Shown: positions 22,426-35,058 of the stretch, in pieces
Layout: each line of letters starts with the position of its first letter
Position numbering within the stretch: position 1 is the first letter of the stretch
Assembly (NCBI RefSeq): GCF_050624435.1
Contig: NC_134540.1
Coordinates: 107,847,739 to 107,911,738 of the forward strand
Reading direction: 5' to 3'
DNA length: 64,000 nt
DNA from: Tenrec ecaudatus
Lineage: Eukaryota > Chordata > Mammalia > Afrosoricida > Tenrecidae
Notes under the pieces: model-generated
The model's database searches: none
Seen by the model: the letters and a program-made list of their open reading frames with translations, nothing else
Told to the model about the DNA's origin: nothing
Translations under genes and position numbers: made by a program

Positions 22426-23605
22426 CTCAGTAGAAGTATCTTCACAGTGCTTGCAAGGGGACTTTTTAAAAATAGTGAGCCTATATTTGCACCATAGTAC
22501 AGACATATGAACAATAGCCATCTCTTCCTCCTACCACAGCAACTGTTTCATGTCTCTCTGTATGCATGTATTTCTTACACAATCATAATCCCGTCTTCTA
22601 GAGATTGGCGATCAGTTGAGTAATGTGTATATGGTTAAGTTTCAGTGGGAGAGGTACACGAAATACTTACTGTGAGAAAGATGGGGCTTATGGAGTGGTC
22701 AGGAGTGGCTCTATGGAGAAGTTGCTCTAGTGATAAGAGAGCTTAGTAGAGAAGAAGAGAAAGTCAATTCCAGGAAGAGAGAAGAAACACACAACCACAT
22801 TTCCAAGGACATAAAGTAGGCATCTATTTTTTTTTTACAACTTAGCTTTTTTATTAGAGACTTTCAAGTTGACCTGAATAAAGTTGTGCCAGTATATCCC
22901 CGGATGCCTTGGAATCCTGCTTCCCCATCCCCAGACAGAGACTATTTCCTCCGACTTTGGTTTTGTTGATGTAAGTTGGCATCTGTCCTTCCAGTTTTAT
23001 TTTTCAGTTTCCTTGGTTTTCAATAAGATTGTTCACCTTTTTCTTCTTGACTTGTAGCTCTTTAGGTAGTATGCAATATTAATTGCTTTTTTATCATTTA
23101 TTAACTTAGGGCAGCATTTCCATGGCTATTATAAAATACATCCTTTTATTTCAATATTAAAACAATCTGGAGCTCCTGGAGTAAATAATGAACCTTTTAA
23201 AATTTTAATCTTACCAAGTTGTCACAACTCTGTTTATTAACGACTTCTTTTTCCTCATAGTCCTGAGAGAATAGTCACACACAGAGTACGTGTGAATCAT
23301 CTCATGTAGTAACTGTCATTACATTTCAATGTGACTGTCAACACTACTGCTGTAGCAATGCACTGTGCCCTAATCAGCCCTGTTAGAGTAGCATTCAGCA
23401 TACATGATCTCTAGTTGCAAACCAAACATAAGTGATCAAGTGGTTTTGCTTACAACTTAAAAATAGTTGTTGAAACACAAATAGCAGAGCCAAAATTATA
23501 ATATTCTAGATTTCAGTTTAGGCTCAGAAAAGCATCTCTTTTTCCATTTGGTTTTCAGATTCACTCTGATGAAAATTTGAGGGTTATTTTGATTTCCTTG
23601 TTTGT
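22426..23605. other. Unassigned intergenic sequence
   Basis: No gene or clearly named repeat. The stretch from 22,829, a T-run followed by 'ttattagagactttcaagtt', may be an old antisense LINE 3' end; not proven. Confidence 0.3.
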
Positions 23606-23609
23606 TTCA

Positions 23610-24732
23610 GATTTTGATTCCATTCCAGTTGAAAGCCTGACGGAAAGTCTTCCCCTTGAGGACAGGACAAGACAAAAGTGCCCACGATTACCATATGCAT
23701 TCAACATTGTATTAGAAGTCCTTGCCAGAGCAATAAAGCAAGAAATGGAAACAAGGGCAGTTCAAACCAGAAAGGAAGATGCACAGGCATTTCTCTCTAC
23801 AGCTGACACTAGCCTATCTATAGCGAACTCTAAATATTTCACAAGCAAACTGCTCTAACTAATGGAAGAACTCTGCAATGGTGCAGGGGATAAGATCAAC
23901 CCATGAAAATCATTGGACTCCTTTATGCTACCAAGAAGTATTCCCAAAGAAAATAAAGGGAACAATACAATGTATGATAGCCCCCCCAAACAATTAAAAA
24001 TACAAGAATTGACCTTTTCAAAAATATAAAAGAAGTACACAGTGAAAATGATAAAACACTCCCACAAAGGACCAAAAGAAACTTCCCTAAAGAGAGGCAG
24101 ATCAAAACTACAAGGAGGTAGCACTTCATCTCAGCCAAAGTGACACTGAAAAGACAAGGACGACTAAACAGATAACAGCATTTACTGATAAGGATATGCA
24201 GAGATTGAAACCCTTACTCGTTGTTGGACTTTAAATAGGGCATCCACCCTGGACAGTGCTAGGAGTCTTCTTTGAAAAACACTAGAAGTCTAAATATATA
24301 TAGTGAGCCAGCAATCCCACGCCTATGTTTATACCCTAGAGATCACATACAGGCACATGCACCCTTAGACTCATTGCAGCATTACACACAATACAAAACA
24401 TACATATCACAGCAAGATAAATAAATAAATAGACCATGTAAGGGCCCCGCAATGGATGAGTGTGTACTCGGAGTGTGGTACAATGGGATCCTATACTAAT
24501 GGACAGTGGCGAAGCCATGAACCGTAACATGGATGGAACTGGAGGACGTAATACTAAGTCAATCATATTAAGACAAATATTGTGATATCACAGTCATAAG
24601 ACAAATATAAGTGCATATATACATGGAGATCGATGTTCATTGACGCTTATCAAGGATGAACGGACAGTGCAGGGGAAGTACTCTTTAGATAACCGATATT
24701 TGTTATTTTGGGAGAAAGGAAACATAATGTGC
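23610..24732 (+). mobile_element. L1 ORF2 (RT end) and 3' UTR, sense, decayed
   Basis: The frame 23,577-23,858 contains F-N-I-V-L-E-V-L-A-R-A-I-K-Q-E, the highly conserved L1 reverse transcriptase stretch just before the catalytic box. The box (F-A-D-D in active L1) reads T-A-D-T here. Downstream, 'gatcaaaactacaaggaggt' and 'cagcaatcccac', then 'aacatggatggaactggagg', are L1 3' landmarks. A large internal deletion and stops make it non-functional. Confidence 0.8.
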
Positions 24733-25286
24733 TGTCTTAGGCTGGATTCTCTCGAAAAACAAAACCAGTGACACTTGTATATGTATATATCAAAATACTT
24801 ATATCAAGAAAATGGCTCCCACAGGTGTAAAAGTGGGCAACTCCAAGTCCAAGGGCATTCCAAGTCCGGGGGTCAGATGTTAGACTGGCCCCATGCAGCT
24901 GAGGAGGAGGCTGCTGAAGCAAAAGTCAGCAGGGAGACCATAGGCTGGTGACTTCAGAAGTGAATGAACCCAAGTCAGCAGGTCAGACAGCCAGCTCCCG
25001 AGGGCCACTGAGATTGAAGTCCAGAGAAATGGAGGTTGTCAGTGAGCCAGACACAGGCTCCAGAGCCTGAAACGAGCTAGCAAGCTTTCATATAGGGGAA
25101 ACTTCCTTTCTTTTACATCCACCTGTGACCCGAGTCAGGGCGTTGTAATCCCACCCTAATCTTTTACAACTAATTGGTTGCTCATAAATTACATTGGATT
25201 ATATCACACCATGGAGGATTACTAGTCTTACTTGTCAAACCATAGAGAAATTTTGGCCCAGCTACATTGATTCAAAACCTATCACA
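24733..25286 (-). mobile_element. LTR-like element, related superfamily
   Basis: Plus reading starts 'tgtcttaggctggattctct' and ends near 'aaaacctatcaca'. The ends are compatible with TG...CA LTR termini and the layout with the other LTRs, with 'ggcccagctacattgattca' near its upper end. Flanking 5-mers do not match, so borders are approximate. Confidence 0.45.
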
Positions 25287-25690
25287 TTGAGTGTAGTTTG
25301 ACCAAAGTAAATAGTCACACACACATATGCACAAGAAAAAAGATGTTTTTGTTAAACACTGTGACATCCAAAATTTAGCAACAACACCAATAATAATAAA
25401 AAATCAAGTGTATGATCACATGTGAATGTGCATAGGCATATATGTGTACAGGTAAGTAGAGGTTTGTACATATGTGTGCCAGATATATAAGTACATGCAT
25501 ATGTAATCACAGGGAACACAGATACAGATATTTGTCAGGCATAACCCAAAACCTAATGCAATTAGATTTTGGGGTGTGAAGGCTTGGGAGTGTAGTCTGA
25601 TGGTACAGCTCAATCAATTATATCATAGCATGTTTCCCACTCTTCATGTTCCTTATCCCAAGTGGGTAGCATCTGGGGTTTTCAAGCTTG
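25287..25690. other. Unassigned intergenic sequence
   Basis: AT-rich sequence with repeated 'acatatgtg'-like words between 25,420 and 25,520. No gene seen. Confidence 0.35.
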
Positions 25691-25694
25691 CTAA

Positions 25695-25805
25695 CCAAAC
25701 TCAAACTCACTGCTATTGAATCAATTCTGACTCTTAGTGACCCTATAGGACAGGGTCGAACTGCCCCTGTGGGTGTCTGAGATTGTAAATACTGCTATTG
25801 GAGAA
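25695..25805 (-). mobile_element. AfroSINE: AfroSINE 3' part, antisense
   Basis: 'aactcactgctattgaatca' and 'attctgactcttagtgaccc', then 'gaactgcccctgtgggtgtc', are the AfroSINE tail and body in reverse. Confidence 0.75.
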
Positions 25806-26117
25806 ACAAAAACAAAAACTACTCTATAGGGTTAATAACCTGCATTAGCCACAGCCCCATTTTCCCAAGAACAGAAGAACTAGATGATGTTCAGCCACCA
25901 ATACAGGCTGTCTCATCAGAGCTACAATAAGTAGACCCTGGTAGGATGAGAGAAAAACATGAAACAGACTTAAATTATTCTTTTTATTTATCCTTTTCCC
26001 CCCTTACTGTGAATTAGATGAAGGGTTACAGAGCAGATCATAATTTCAGGTTCAATAATTTAGGTACATTTTGATTCAACACATCCATTGCAATCCCCTC
26101 AAATAGTACCTCTGAGT

Positions 26118-27077
26118 TGCTTGTTGTTTTCATGTACCATTGAGTTGAGTCTGATTCAGAGTGACCAAATAAAAAACTAGAATAAACACTACCCTGTTCT
26201 GGGCCATCCTCACAATTGGCATCATATTCAATGTTGCCACCACGGTGTCTATCCATATTGTTGAGGACTTTCCCCCTTTTCAGTGTCCTTCTACTTGCAT
26301 GATGCCCTTTGCCAGAAACTAGTCCCTCCTGACATGTCCAAAGCACAGGAGGCACAGCATAGCGATCCTCGCTTCTACGAAACTCTGGCGGTCCTTCTTC
26401 TGAGACATCTATTTGTCCTCTTGGAAGTCCATGGTACCTTCAAAAATCTTCCCTGGCATTATTGTTCAAATGGAGAGATTCTTCTCCAGTCTTCCTCATC
26501 CAATGCTCAACTTTCACAGCATATCTTAGTCCTCAATTATATCCTTGCTTTTCAGCATCTTAATGAGGTCTTGTGCAGCAGATTTACCCACTGCAGTGTG
26601 TCATTGGATCTCTTGATTGCTACATTAATTGTGGATCCAAGCAAGATGAAATGCTTGACAATATCTTTTCTCTGTTTATCATGAAGTTGCCTATTGGTCC
26701 AGTTGTGAGGACATTGTCTGTAGATTTAGCAGTAATCCATACAGAAGGTTGCAGTTTTTGATCTTTGTCAGCAAATGCTTCAAGTCCTCCTCACTTTTAG
26801 CAAGAAAGGTTGTATCATGTGCACATTGAAGGTTGTTAGTAAGCCTTCCTCCATCCTGATGCCACCGTCTACTTCATATAATCCACCTTCTCTGACCATC
26901 TGCTCAGCACACAGATTGAATAAGTATGGTGAGAGGGTACCACTCAGACACACACCCTTCCTGATGTTAAAGCATGCATGCACCGTCCCTTTGTTCTGTT
27001 TGAATAATTGCCTGTATGTACAACTTCCACATGAGCAAAATGACATGTTCTAAAATTCTAATTTTTCTCAAGTCTAT
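26118..27077 (-). mobile_element. RTE: RTE LINE, antisense, 5' truncated
   Basis: On the minus strand a stretch of 88 codons (26,780-27,046) is open and RT-like (R-K-G-V-C-L-S-G-T-L-S-P-Y-L-F-N-L). The next box is C-A-H-D (about 26,814-26,825) instead of YADD. The 3' end lies near 26,118 with the AfroSINE-like tail. The copy stops at 27,077, exactly where an LTR begins. Confidence 0.85.
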
Positions 27078-27546
27078 TGTATCAGGCCGGTTTGACTAGA
27101 GAAAGAAATCCAGTGACACTCATATGTATGTAAGAGAGAGCTTTACATTAAGAAGTAATTATACATCAAGCAAACATCCCAGCCAAGTCCAGCTCAGGTT
27201 TATAAGTCTGATACTAGTCCTTGGGTCCAAGGTTAGTCAATGAGCCCCTCTTCAGACTCATGCAGCCACATGCAATGCTGTAGAATTCAGGAAGATCACA
27301 GGCTGGTGAGTGAAATGTCATGTGGATCCAATGGAAGTGGATGAATCCCCAGGACTCTGGCGGCAAGCAGGGTCAGCCAGCAGGAAAGTGAAGACAGTGA
27401 GAGAAGGGGAGGTTCCCAGGACCCACCTTTTGAGAAGACCACACCCATAGGAGGCACCATCAGGCTGTGACCTGATTGACAGGTTAAATGCCACCCCAAC
27501 ACGTCTATATATCTTCAAGTTGACATGAAATTATGTAACTACCACA
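27078..27546 (-). mobile_element. LTR (ERVL/MaLR-like), antisense
   Basis: Plus reading starts 'tgtatcaggccggtttgact' and ends 'atgtaactaccaca'. It shares 'cttcaagttgacatgaaatt' and 'gaggcaccatcaggctgtga' with the LTR pair at 14,770-17,229. Flanks tctat and taaac differ, so no duplication is visible. Confidence 0.65.
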
Positions 27547-27624
27547 TAAACTGAGAAGGCAGTTCTTCCCAAGTAACATGCTCTATTAAGATATGTATCA
27601 TTCTGGCAAAACTCCGGTGGACTT

Positions 27625-27965
27625 TCTGCCTTATTTTGTTTTTGTTGTTCATATTAGGGTGTATCTCAGAGGTGCTATGTCATTTGGGGTCACTATCTTG
27701 AAGTTGTGTTGTTTGCTTTGCTGTTTTTCAGTAACTGAAATACAGGACTGATGAACCTACAGGGACAGCAAATAGAGCAATGGTTTCATGGGGGAGGTTA
27801 TAGGTGTGGTGGGACGGGGTGGGGGCAGGCAGTAACAGGGAGAAGATGTTATGGTGTCCAGGAAGGAATTGTATGCTTGAAACCTGATTTTGGAAGCAAT
27901 TGTACAATTCTGCTTGAGGTGCTTGAACATATGTATTAACTCTGAAGTAACAATAAATTAAAAGA
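27625..27965 (+). mobile_element. ~1 kb LINE-like repeat, 3' part, sense
   Basis: 'tgttcatattagggtgtatc', 'ctatcttgaagttgtgttgt', a G-rich block at 27,790-27,840, and 'ttgtacaattctgcttga' ending in 'aacaataaattaaaag'. It closely parallels 28,610-28,955. Confidence 0.6.
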
Positions 27966-28044
27966 AAAGAACAACAGCAACAACGATCCAGGAATGGGAT
28001 TGGGGCTTGCACTAAATCTTAGCTCCAGTTTAAGAACCACTAGT

Positions 28045-28955
28045 TCTTACATCATGGCCCTGCTTCATGCTCACCTGCAGGAAGAAATCACAGAAGAAAT
28101 GGGTGCTACAGCATAATGTGGCAAAGGACTTAGACAGTGCCTGGCTAACAGATAAAATTGTGTCTGAGATCTTAAAGGCTTGTCTTCAAACAAGCAGACC
28201 TTTAAGTGAGGTCGAAGTCCACATAGAAGTCCAGCTAAGTCCACATGGAAGAATCACACCATCATCAGTCACCGAAGGATTGTAAATCATATAATCTGAC
28301 GTCAAAGGAGGGATTGATATCAGAGCTTAAATGTGGAGAATCTGGTTTGCAGAAGGCTATGGATGACAGTTGGAGCCTAAGATTCATTTGTGGAACTCTA
28401 TAGGAAATAAGTGTCCAGAGGACCCTCCCCCCCCATCTACAACTGAGGGATGGGAGGGAAGGGGTCACTAAACAGTGTGCTTTGGAGAGATGAGTATAGA
28501 AGATCCAAGGCATAAATCTGACTTGCACAGTTCCAACTTTGTCAGGAGATCCTGTCTCTAGTGCATGCTGGATGTGATCTGGTTTCCAAAATTTTATGTA
28601 TGTTTTTGTTTAGTTTCATTTGTTCATATTAGGGTGTATCTCAGAGCTCATTTCAGCTATGGCGATTCTGTTTTTATCTCCTTGGAGGGCCCCTTCTTGA
28701 AGTTGTGTTATATGTTTTTCTGTTTTTTTAGTGTATGAAAGCTAGGATTGATTAACCTATAGGACAGCAAGAAGAATCAGGGTTTCTGGGGGAACTGGGG
28801 TACAATGGTGGTAATCAGGTAAAAGGGAGATGATGTCTAGGAGTCCAGAAAAAGCAAGAGTTTTTACAAACTGATCGTAGTAGTAATTGTACAATTCTAC
28901 TTGACGTGACCGAACTATGGAATGATATGTGTATTAACCCCCAATTAATAATAAA
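28045..28955 (+). mobile_element. ~1 kb LINE-like repeat, sense, nearly full copy
   Basis: Starts 'cttacatcatggccctgctt', with 'gaagaaatgggtgctacagc', 'gcagaaggctatggatgaca', 'catattagggtgtatctcag' and a terminal 'attaataataaattaatt'. It is tail-to-tail with the antisense copy that follows directly. The same start occurs at 59,950. Confidence 0.6.
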
Positions 28956-28974
28956 TTAATTAATAAAATGAAGT

Positions 28975-29520
28975 AGAAAATGTTAAATACTAGAACAAAT
29001 TGAAAATGGGTCAAAAGGGAGAATGAATCCTAAAGTGCTAAATTTTAACCCAAGTATAACAGAATTAATCCAGTTTTCAGTGCACTTTGTCCATTATCAA
29101 GGTTATTTACATCCCTGGTCAATGGTCAAAGGAGGCTTGCTTCAAGGGGATTAGTCCATGTGGGGATCTTGCAAATGAATTTTGGGCTTTCACTGTCATC
29201 TGCAACCTTCTGCAAACCTGGTGCTCAGAATTTTAGCTCTAACACAGTTCACTCTTCCAGTCTTGTAATTTATTATTGACAATCCTTGGATCACACAGGC
29301 TAATGTGCTGCTTTCATGTGCACTTAGCTAACACCCCACTTAGATAGATGCTTGCTTTAAGATAGGTCTTTAAGACCCCATACACTATTCTTTCTGATAG
29401 CCGTGCACTAATTCCTTCACTATGCGTTGCTATAGCGCCCATATCTTCAGTGATCTCTTCATGAAGGCAAGTATCACGTAGGATCACATTATAAGACCTA
29501 ATTGTTTTTAGATTGCGGCC
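28975..29520 (-). mobile_element. ~1 kb LINE-like repeat, antisense
   Basis: 'gaattttgggctttcactgt', 'cttagctaacaccccactta', 'gcgcccatatcttcagtgat' and 'ctcttcatgaaggcaagtat' mirror 1,195-2,095. Confidence 0.6.
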
Positions 29521-29539
29521 ATGAAGTCGCTCACTTCAA

Positions 29540-29888
29540 CGCCTGGATTTGGATCCTGCCCCTGGGTTGTTGCCCTCCTGTTATATTGCCTGCACATCCC
29601 AGGAGCCCTCATCCAACGGCTGATTTGGTAGTCATTCAAAAAACTCAGATTCTTTCAGCTCAGCATCCAGGAGCCTCTGGTCTTCCTGCTTCCTGTTCAT
29701 CAGCCCTTGCAGTTATGGGAGTCAGGAAAGCTTACACAAAGCCTATGCTTATATCTGCATACTGGAACCAGACTGATCTTACCTGCTTCTACAATGATGT
29801 GAGTCATTTCTTGATAAAGTCCCTTTCTATCATCACACACATACAAGAGTCACTGGTTTTGCTTCCCTAGAGCACCCAGCCTAACGCA
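29540..29888 (+). mobile_element. LTR-like 3' part
   Basis: Ends 'agcacccagcctaacgca', preceded by 'tcactggttttgcttcccta', as in the other LTR 3' ends. The 5' border is unclear. Confidence 0.4.
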
Positions 29889-30744
29889 ATGCCTTATTGC
29901 ATTTCTGGTTTCCATCCGTCCTTCTCTCCTAAACTTCTGAACTTTGTCCGGGATAAATGTTGCCCTTTTGATCTTACATAGTTGATGGCTCTAGCAAGGA
30001 GGTGAGTTCCATTTCAGACCTGAAAAGTATGGGTGATAGTCTTTGGCGGGGGGTCTGAGGGTGCTCCACTTAAACTTAGTATAATAACAGATATAACAGG
30101 ATCACCGTGTAACAGATATATAACATAATAACAGTATAATAACATTAAATAAGGATGTCACTGATGAATACGGTGCTCCAGTAGGAATTATCATGAGATC
30201 AAAAGGTCAACAATTGCTTGAAGGAAAACATGGGGGCTAGAGAAACTAGAAACCTGGAAATGCCACAAACAGAAAGCAATGACAGAGAATATTGACACAT
30301 TGTGAAAAATGTTATCAGCGTTACTAAACAATTTGTACAAAAATGTTCATGTGGAAACCTAATTAACTCTGTAAACATTCACAAAACCCACAATAAAATA
30401 TTAAGTTAATTAAAAACCCAACTATTTTATTGTATATAATTATTCCTCGACTGTGCTCTTCAATACTTTCCTAGCAGGTATTCCTGATGCAGTTTGAAAA
30501 TGTGGCTGAAAGAATAGAAAAGTCGATTGGGAACATGCAAGCCATCTTTCAGACCTATCCCAAACACTACATGCCTAACACAAATTGGTGAACTTTCTTT
30601 ATCTGAAAAGATTCTATCTTTGCTCTGGCAGTTTTTCTCTGACTTGTCATTTCAGTTGTGGGCATTCAACTTTTAAACCCACTAAGTACAAGGAAACAAT
30701 GAATGTCTTTCATAGTTTCTTGTAAAATGTCATATGAAAAAACC

Positions 30745-30805
30745 CAAACAAACTCACTGCCATAGAGTCAGTTGTGACTCATGGCAACCCTAAATTGGTG
30801 GGGTC
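30745..30805 (-). mobile_element. AfroSINE: AfroSINE tail, antisense
   Basis: 'caaactcactgccatagagt' followed by 'cagttgtgactcatggcaac' is the AfroSINE 3' end in reverse. Confidence 0.6.
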
Positions 30806-32038
30806 ATTCCAAGTAGACATTCAAGCGCATCATCATTGAACAAGCTAGCATGAGTTTGGTCAGCGTTAACTCTTTGATGACACAGAGAGGAGACATTGCC
30901 TGTCTTAAGTTGGCTGTGATTGAACTCGTGGACAAAGCATCTGGGTAAAGGAGTAGAAAGGTTCTGCTCAAGCCTTCAAGACAACGAACAGAGGTGAAGG
31001 AGAACCTTTACAGCTCTCTCAAGCTACAAGATTATGAGTACATACATGTGTATAAAATTGTTAAGCTCCATGCTGATTCGTCCATTCTTTGGTCAGTTTT
31101 CGCTTTTCCTCATCATTTAATGGTCTGACTTTTTAGTAGTTGGGTTCTAAAAATGTGCATGACTTTGGGATAATATTACTCTAGCCTAGAGCCATCTTTT
31201 TAGGAAATTGAAATAATTACTTCTCAAGAAATTGGGTAGGATGGTTAAAGTAGCTTGTGGACTGACACAAGAGCAATTTTTACTTCCAGTTGGAATATGG
31301 TTTCTTTTTTGAGAAACTAAATCATCCTCAGACTTCTACAGATCTTTATTGTAATCGGCCTAACCTTGAGTAGGCGGATTATAATATCTCATGGATGATC
31401 TGGGTGATGGTGGTGGTGTGGGAGGATAACCCAATTTTCGCTGTCACTCTGACAACAGATGCAAAATACTCCATTTCCCACAAAGTAGGTTTCTACATGT
31501 GTAAATTTCTATTTATGATTGTCATGTATAAACAAAAAGGGATTTGAATACATGCTGTGGAATAAGAAATTCTTTTGTACGTCTCTGGGGTTAAAAATAT
31601 TTTATTTGGTTCTTTTTTTTCAACAGTTATGCAGAAGTGAGTTTACTTCACCCAGAGAGGTAGAAGTAAATTCACGCTTCCTGCCCAATTTATGCAATGC
31701 ACTATATTAATAGATGAAAATGATATAAACAATTTAAATGTGTCATATCTTCCTACTAAGTAAAAGCAAGTGAGTAAATGTACCTTGAATATAAATAATG
31801 TCTGAGGACTGAGAATTTGTGTAATCTGAATTAAATTTATAAACTCTTGTGCACTGAATTGTTTGCCTCAAAATTCACACACCATTATCCCTTTTTCGTC
31901 TCTTTTCTCCTTTGCTCCCTTCCTCTCTTAACATCTCTCTTCCCTATTTCTAAATGAAGAAAACACTGTTCTCAGACCTTTCTCAGGCTTTCTTAATGGA
32001 AAGTGATGATCTGAGTCACTCCTTTATATTAAGTGAAA

Positions 32039-32079
32039 TGGTCTGGTATGGCCGTCTGGTATGGTCTGGTATGGTCTGG
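32039..32079 (+). repeat. Short tandem repeat, tggtctggta unit
   Basis: About four copies of a 10-bp unit, the second with three extra bases (tggccgtctggta). Confidence 0.85.
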
Positions 32080-33394
32080 GGATGAAGTGATTAGTCCAGC
32101 AAGAAGTCTGCGGACTCTGGTTATCTCTGCAAGTGGTGGGAATAATTAAATGCAATTTTGCAATGATAACACGGAAAGAATGGTATTTTCTTTCAAAACA
32201 TGCCCCTCTCTGAAACATCAGTGCAGACATATGTTGAGATAGAAACCAGATCATATTTCTAACAGTCTAAAGACTCAGATTTCATCCAGCAAGGTTGTTC
32301 TCTTTCCTCAGCCGTAGCCAACTCTTTCCCATTGTCTGGACTCTAATGGAATTTAGCATTAACTTTGGACAGTGGAGTTTGAGTCGGTGCCAACCCTGCT
32401 AATGAACATGTGGTTTCAATAATAACGTGGCTACTTGCATGTTGTGTGGCAAGGTGCCCGGTACTTTAATATCCAAGGGGAAACTGATGGCAAAAGTACC
32501 AGCTCTGAATAGGAATGCATTTCTAAAACTGCTCCAGACCTAGATTGAGACTCAGAAATTCATGAGTGTCCCTGAGCATCGGACGAGGGGAAGCCCTGCA
32601 GAGTCCATGCACATACTCTGAGAATATCTTCAGAGTCTTGGTGATCATGAAAAAGATAAGACCGAACTGTGGAACAAGTCAGACTGGCCCAGAGGCCAGA
32701 AGGGTCACGAGAGGGGAAGTCACTTCTTGCTCCAAGGTCTAGTGTTCTCCACCCTGGGACTCGAAGGTCTGAAGCCAGAAGACAGTGAAATGAATTACAG
32801 CTTCATGATACTCCCACCACACTGACAAAATGGAATCAATTACATAATGGTGGCATTACATGTTATTAAGAAAAGATCCTAGATCTCGAGGCCAGACTTT
32901 CAGAAAATCATGATAAGCTGTTTAAAACAGCTGAAACAGCACACTTAGAGGCTTGTCAGCCCTGGGTTTACTGAAGGGAAAATAGCCATGGCATTCGTCC
33001 CCTCATTCTGCAGTGCTGCTTTGTTATCATGGGCTTAGTGCTTGGAGAGGAAATGTCCAGATAGATCTGATTCGAATATTATATCTTACCATTGGTATAT
33101 CCCCAGTCAATGCTTTTGTGAAATGTAGCATTGATTAGGTTCAAGAGTTTATCTGAAGCTTTAGTGGCCTGTGCCATCTTGGTGGGCAGTGCTTTTCCTT
33201 GGGGCGTGATACCTTCTGAAGGGCCAGGAAGTTTACAGAGGATGGAGAGCTGTCTTCAATTCTGTTTTCTCTTTTAATTGGAGGACTACTTACTCTGTTT
33301 CAGGTCTAATTCTGTGTTTAAGGTGTAGAGTTTTGGCTAATCCAGAGAGTTATGTCTCCACTACCAAAATAAGCATGAAATGTTTTATTACTTT

Positions 33395-34210
33395 GGAAAC
33401 AGTCTTCATATCGAGTGTTTAATCAACCCCTCTTCCTATGCCAAGCCTCTGCCACCCACTGATCTGCTCCCAGTTCCTATCTCTAGTTACTATCAACTCC
33501 ACACCAACACATGAGAACCCTGCATGCTCAGTGTAGAACCAACTTCACATATTTTTAATGGCTGATTTTTCTGCAATAAATCACTACATTTTGAAGATGG
33601 ACTTGGGCGGACTCTAATACATGAGCGTACTATTTATACCACATAGGGATACCACCATCCGGAATTTCACAGAAGGGATTCAATAGCATGTTATATTTGG
33701 GGACTGACTTCTTTACTTAGTAACATGCATTTAGTGCTCCTCAATATTATTGTATGTATCACCAGGTAAATATCTTCATTTTAATGGTATCCTACTGTAT
33801 GGATGTGCCATAGTTTTTTAAGCACTTACCATACAAGCACGTCTGAGCTGTTTACAGGTGTTGGTTATAGAGAACTAAGTTGCTATAAATATATACATTT
33901 TTATGTGAATGCAGTTTTTCCCCCTCTTGTGTAAACTGCTAGGAGTACGGTTGTTGGATTGTATTTTGCATAAGAATCTGGCATTGTAAGAGCTTGCTAG
34001 GTTGTAGCTATGGTAACGTTTTCGATCTCCTCCATGATGTATGAGAGTTCTAGTTGCTCTGTGTCTTTGCTATTGTCAGATTTTTTTGGTTTTGTTTTTG
34101 TGAACCATTTTAGTAGTGACATAGTGATCTTTTTATTATAATTTTGCGTTTCCTTAGAAACTAACAATGTTGGTTTCTTTTTCAGGTGCTTCTTTGACTT
34201 TTGTTTTTTA
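33395..34210 (-). mobile_element. L1 3' UTR, antisense
   Basis: 'atggtatcctactgtatgga', 'tgtgccatag', 'gtgttggttatagagaac' and 'ctgctaggagtacggttgtt' follow the order of the antisense mammalian L1 3' region ('...tggatataccac...', '...aggagtggaattgctgg...'). Well diverged. Confidence 0.65.
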
Positions 34211-34234
34211 GTTCCTAAAACGTCTTATTACTTA

Positions 34235-34740
34235 TTAAACAATTTTTTCAACAGTTTTGTTGGCACATAATTTACATATAATATAATCGAATCGTTCAAT
34301 TATATCAAGAGGAATTGTACTATCGCCACCACATCCATTCCGCTCACCCCATGACTAAATTGCCTTTAAAATTAGTGTGCAATCACAATCTGTTCTAATG
34401 CTCCCTCCCACCTTCATTATTTATAGCTACAATTCCTTTTCTCTCCCTATCACCCATCCTCCACCCCTACATCCCCTATAACCCTTTAGATAAGTTATTG
34501 TTATGCATCCACCCCTCTTGTGCTTAACTTCTGGGAAACCCAACGGAAAAAAATAAAGAACCGATCGCACGAAGGTGTTCCAGATAAGATCATATTAGTC
34601 TAATGACAAAGGTACAAATGATGCGTAAGAAGAAGAAACACCTCATCAACACCCAAAAAGCCAGGAAAGAAATTTCTGTCATGGTTTTTGTTTTCTTTTT
34701 GTGAAACGTCTTTTCTAAACTTCTATCCACTTTTGTATTG
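34235..34740 (-). mobile_element. Second L1 3' UTR, antisense
   Basis: 'ttttgttggcacataattta', 'catataatataatcgaatcg', 'ttcaattatatcaagag' and a C-rich 'ccatcctccacccctacatc' resemble the start of an antisense L1 3' UTR. The last 200 bases are unassigned. Confidence 0.5.
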
Positions 34741-35058
34741 GGTTATTTGTTTTCTTATTATTGAATTTTTCAAAGTTTAAAAAAATAACCCATTAGTGCT
34801 TTTCCATGTATATTTGTTAGTAATTTTTTCAGTACTTAACTTTTTACTAACATATATTAGAAACTCTTTTATTAATTCTTATACAGGATAAAGACAAGGT
34901 AAAGACATTTGGATTCATAGCCACATGGTTGAATTATAAAGCATATTAAACAAAGGAAATTTGCCAAAAGATCATGATCATCAGAAATCAAGTTCAATTC
35001 CCCATAGTTGCAGGAGGGACAATGCAAGTGGGAAAGGGGCTATAGTTCGCATACACAG

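Larger units (their letters stand above)
29889..33394. other. Longest stretch without recognised content
   Basis: Apart from an AfroSINE tail at 30,745-30,805 and a 10-bp tandem repeat at 32,039-32,079, I see no repeat, coding exon or RNA gene in these 3.5 kb. It could hold ancient repeats or conserved non-coding sequence; an alignment would be needed to tell. Confidence 0.35.

Noticed and set aside
27078..27546. Target duplication around this LTR
   Set aside because: Flanking 5-mers tctat and taaac do not match, so none is claimed.
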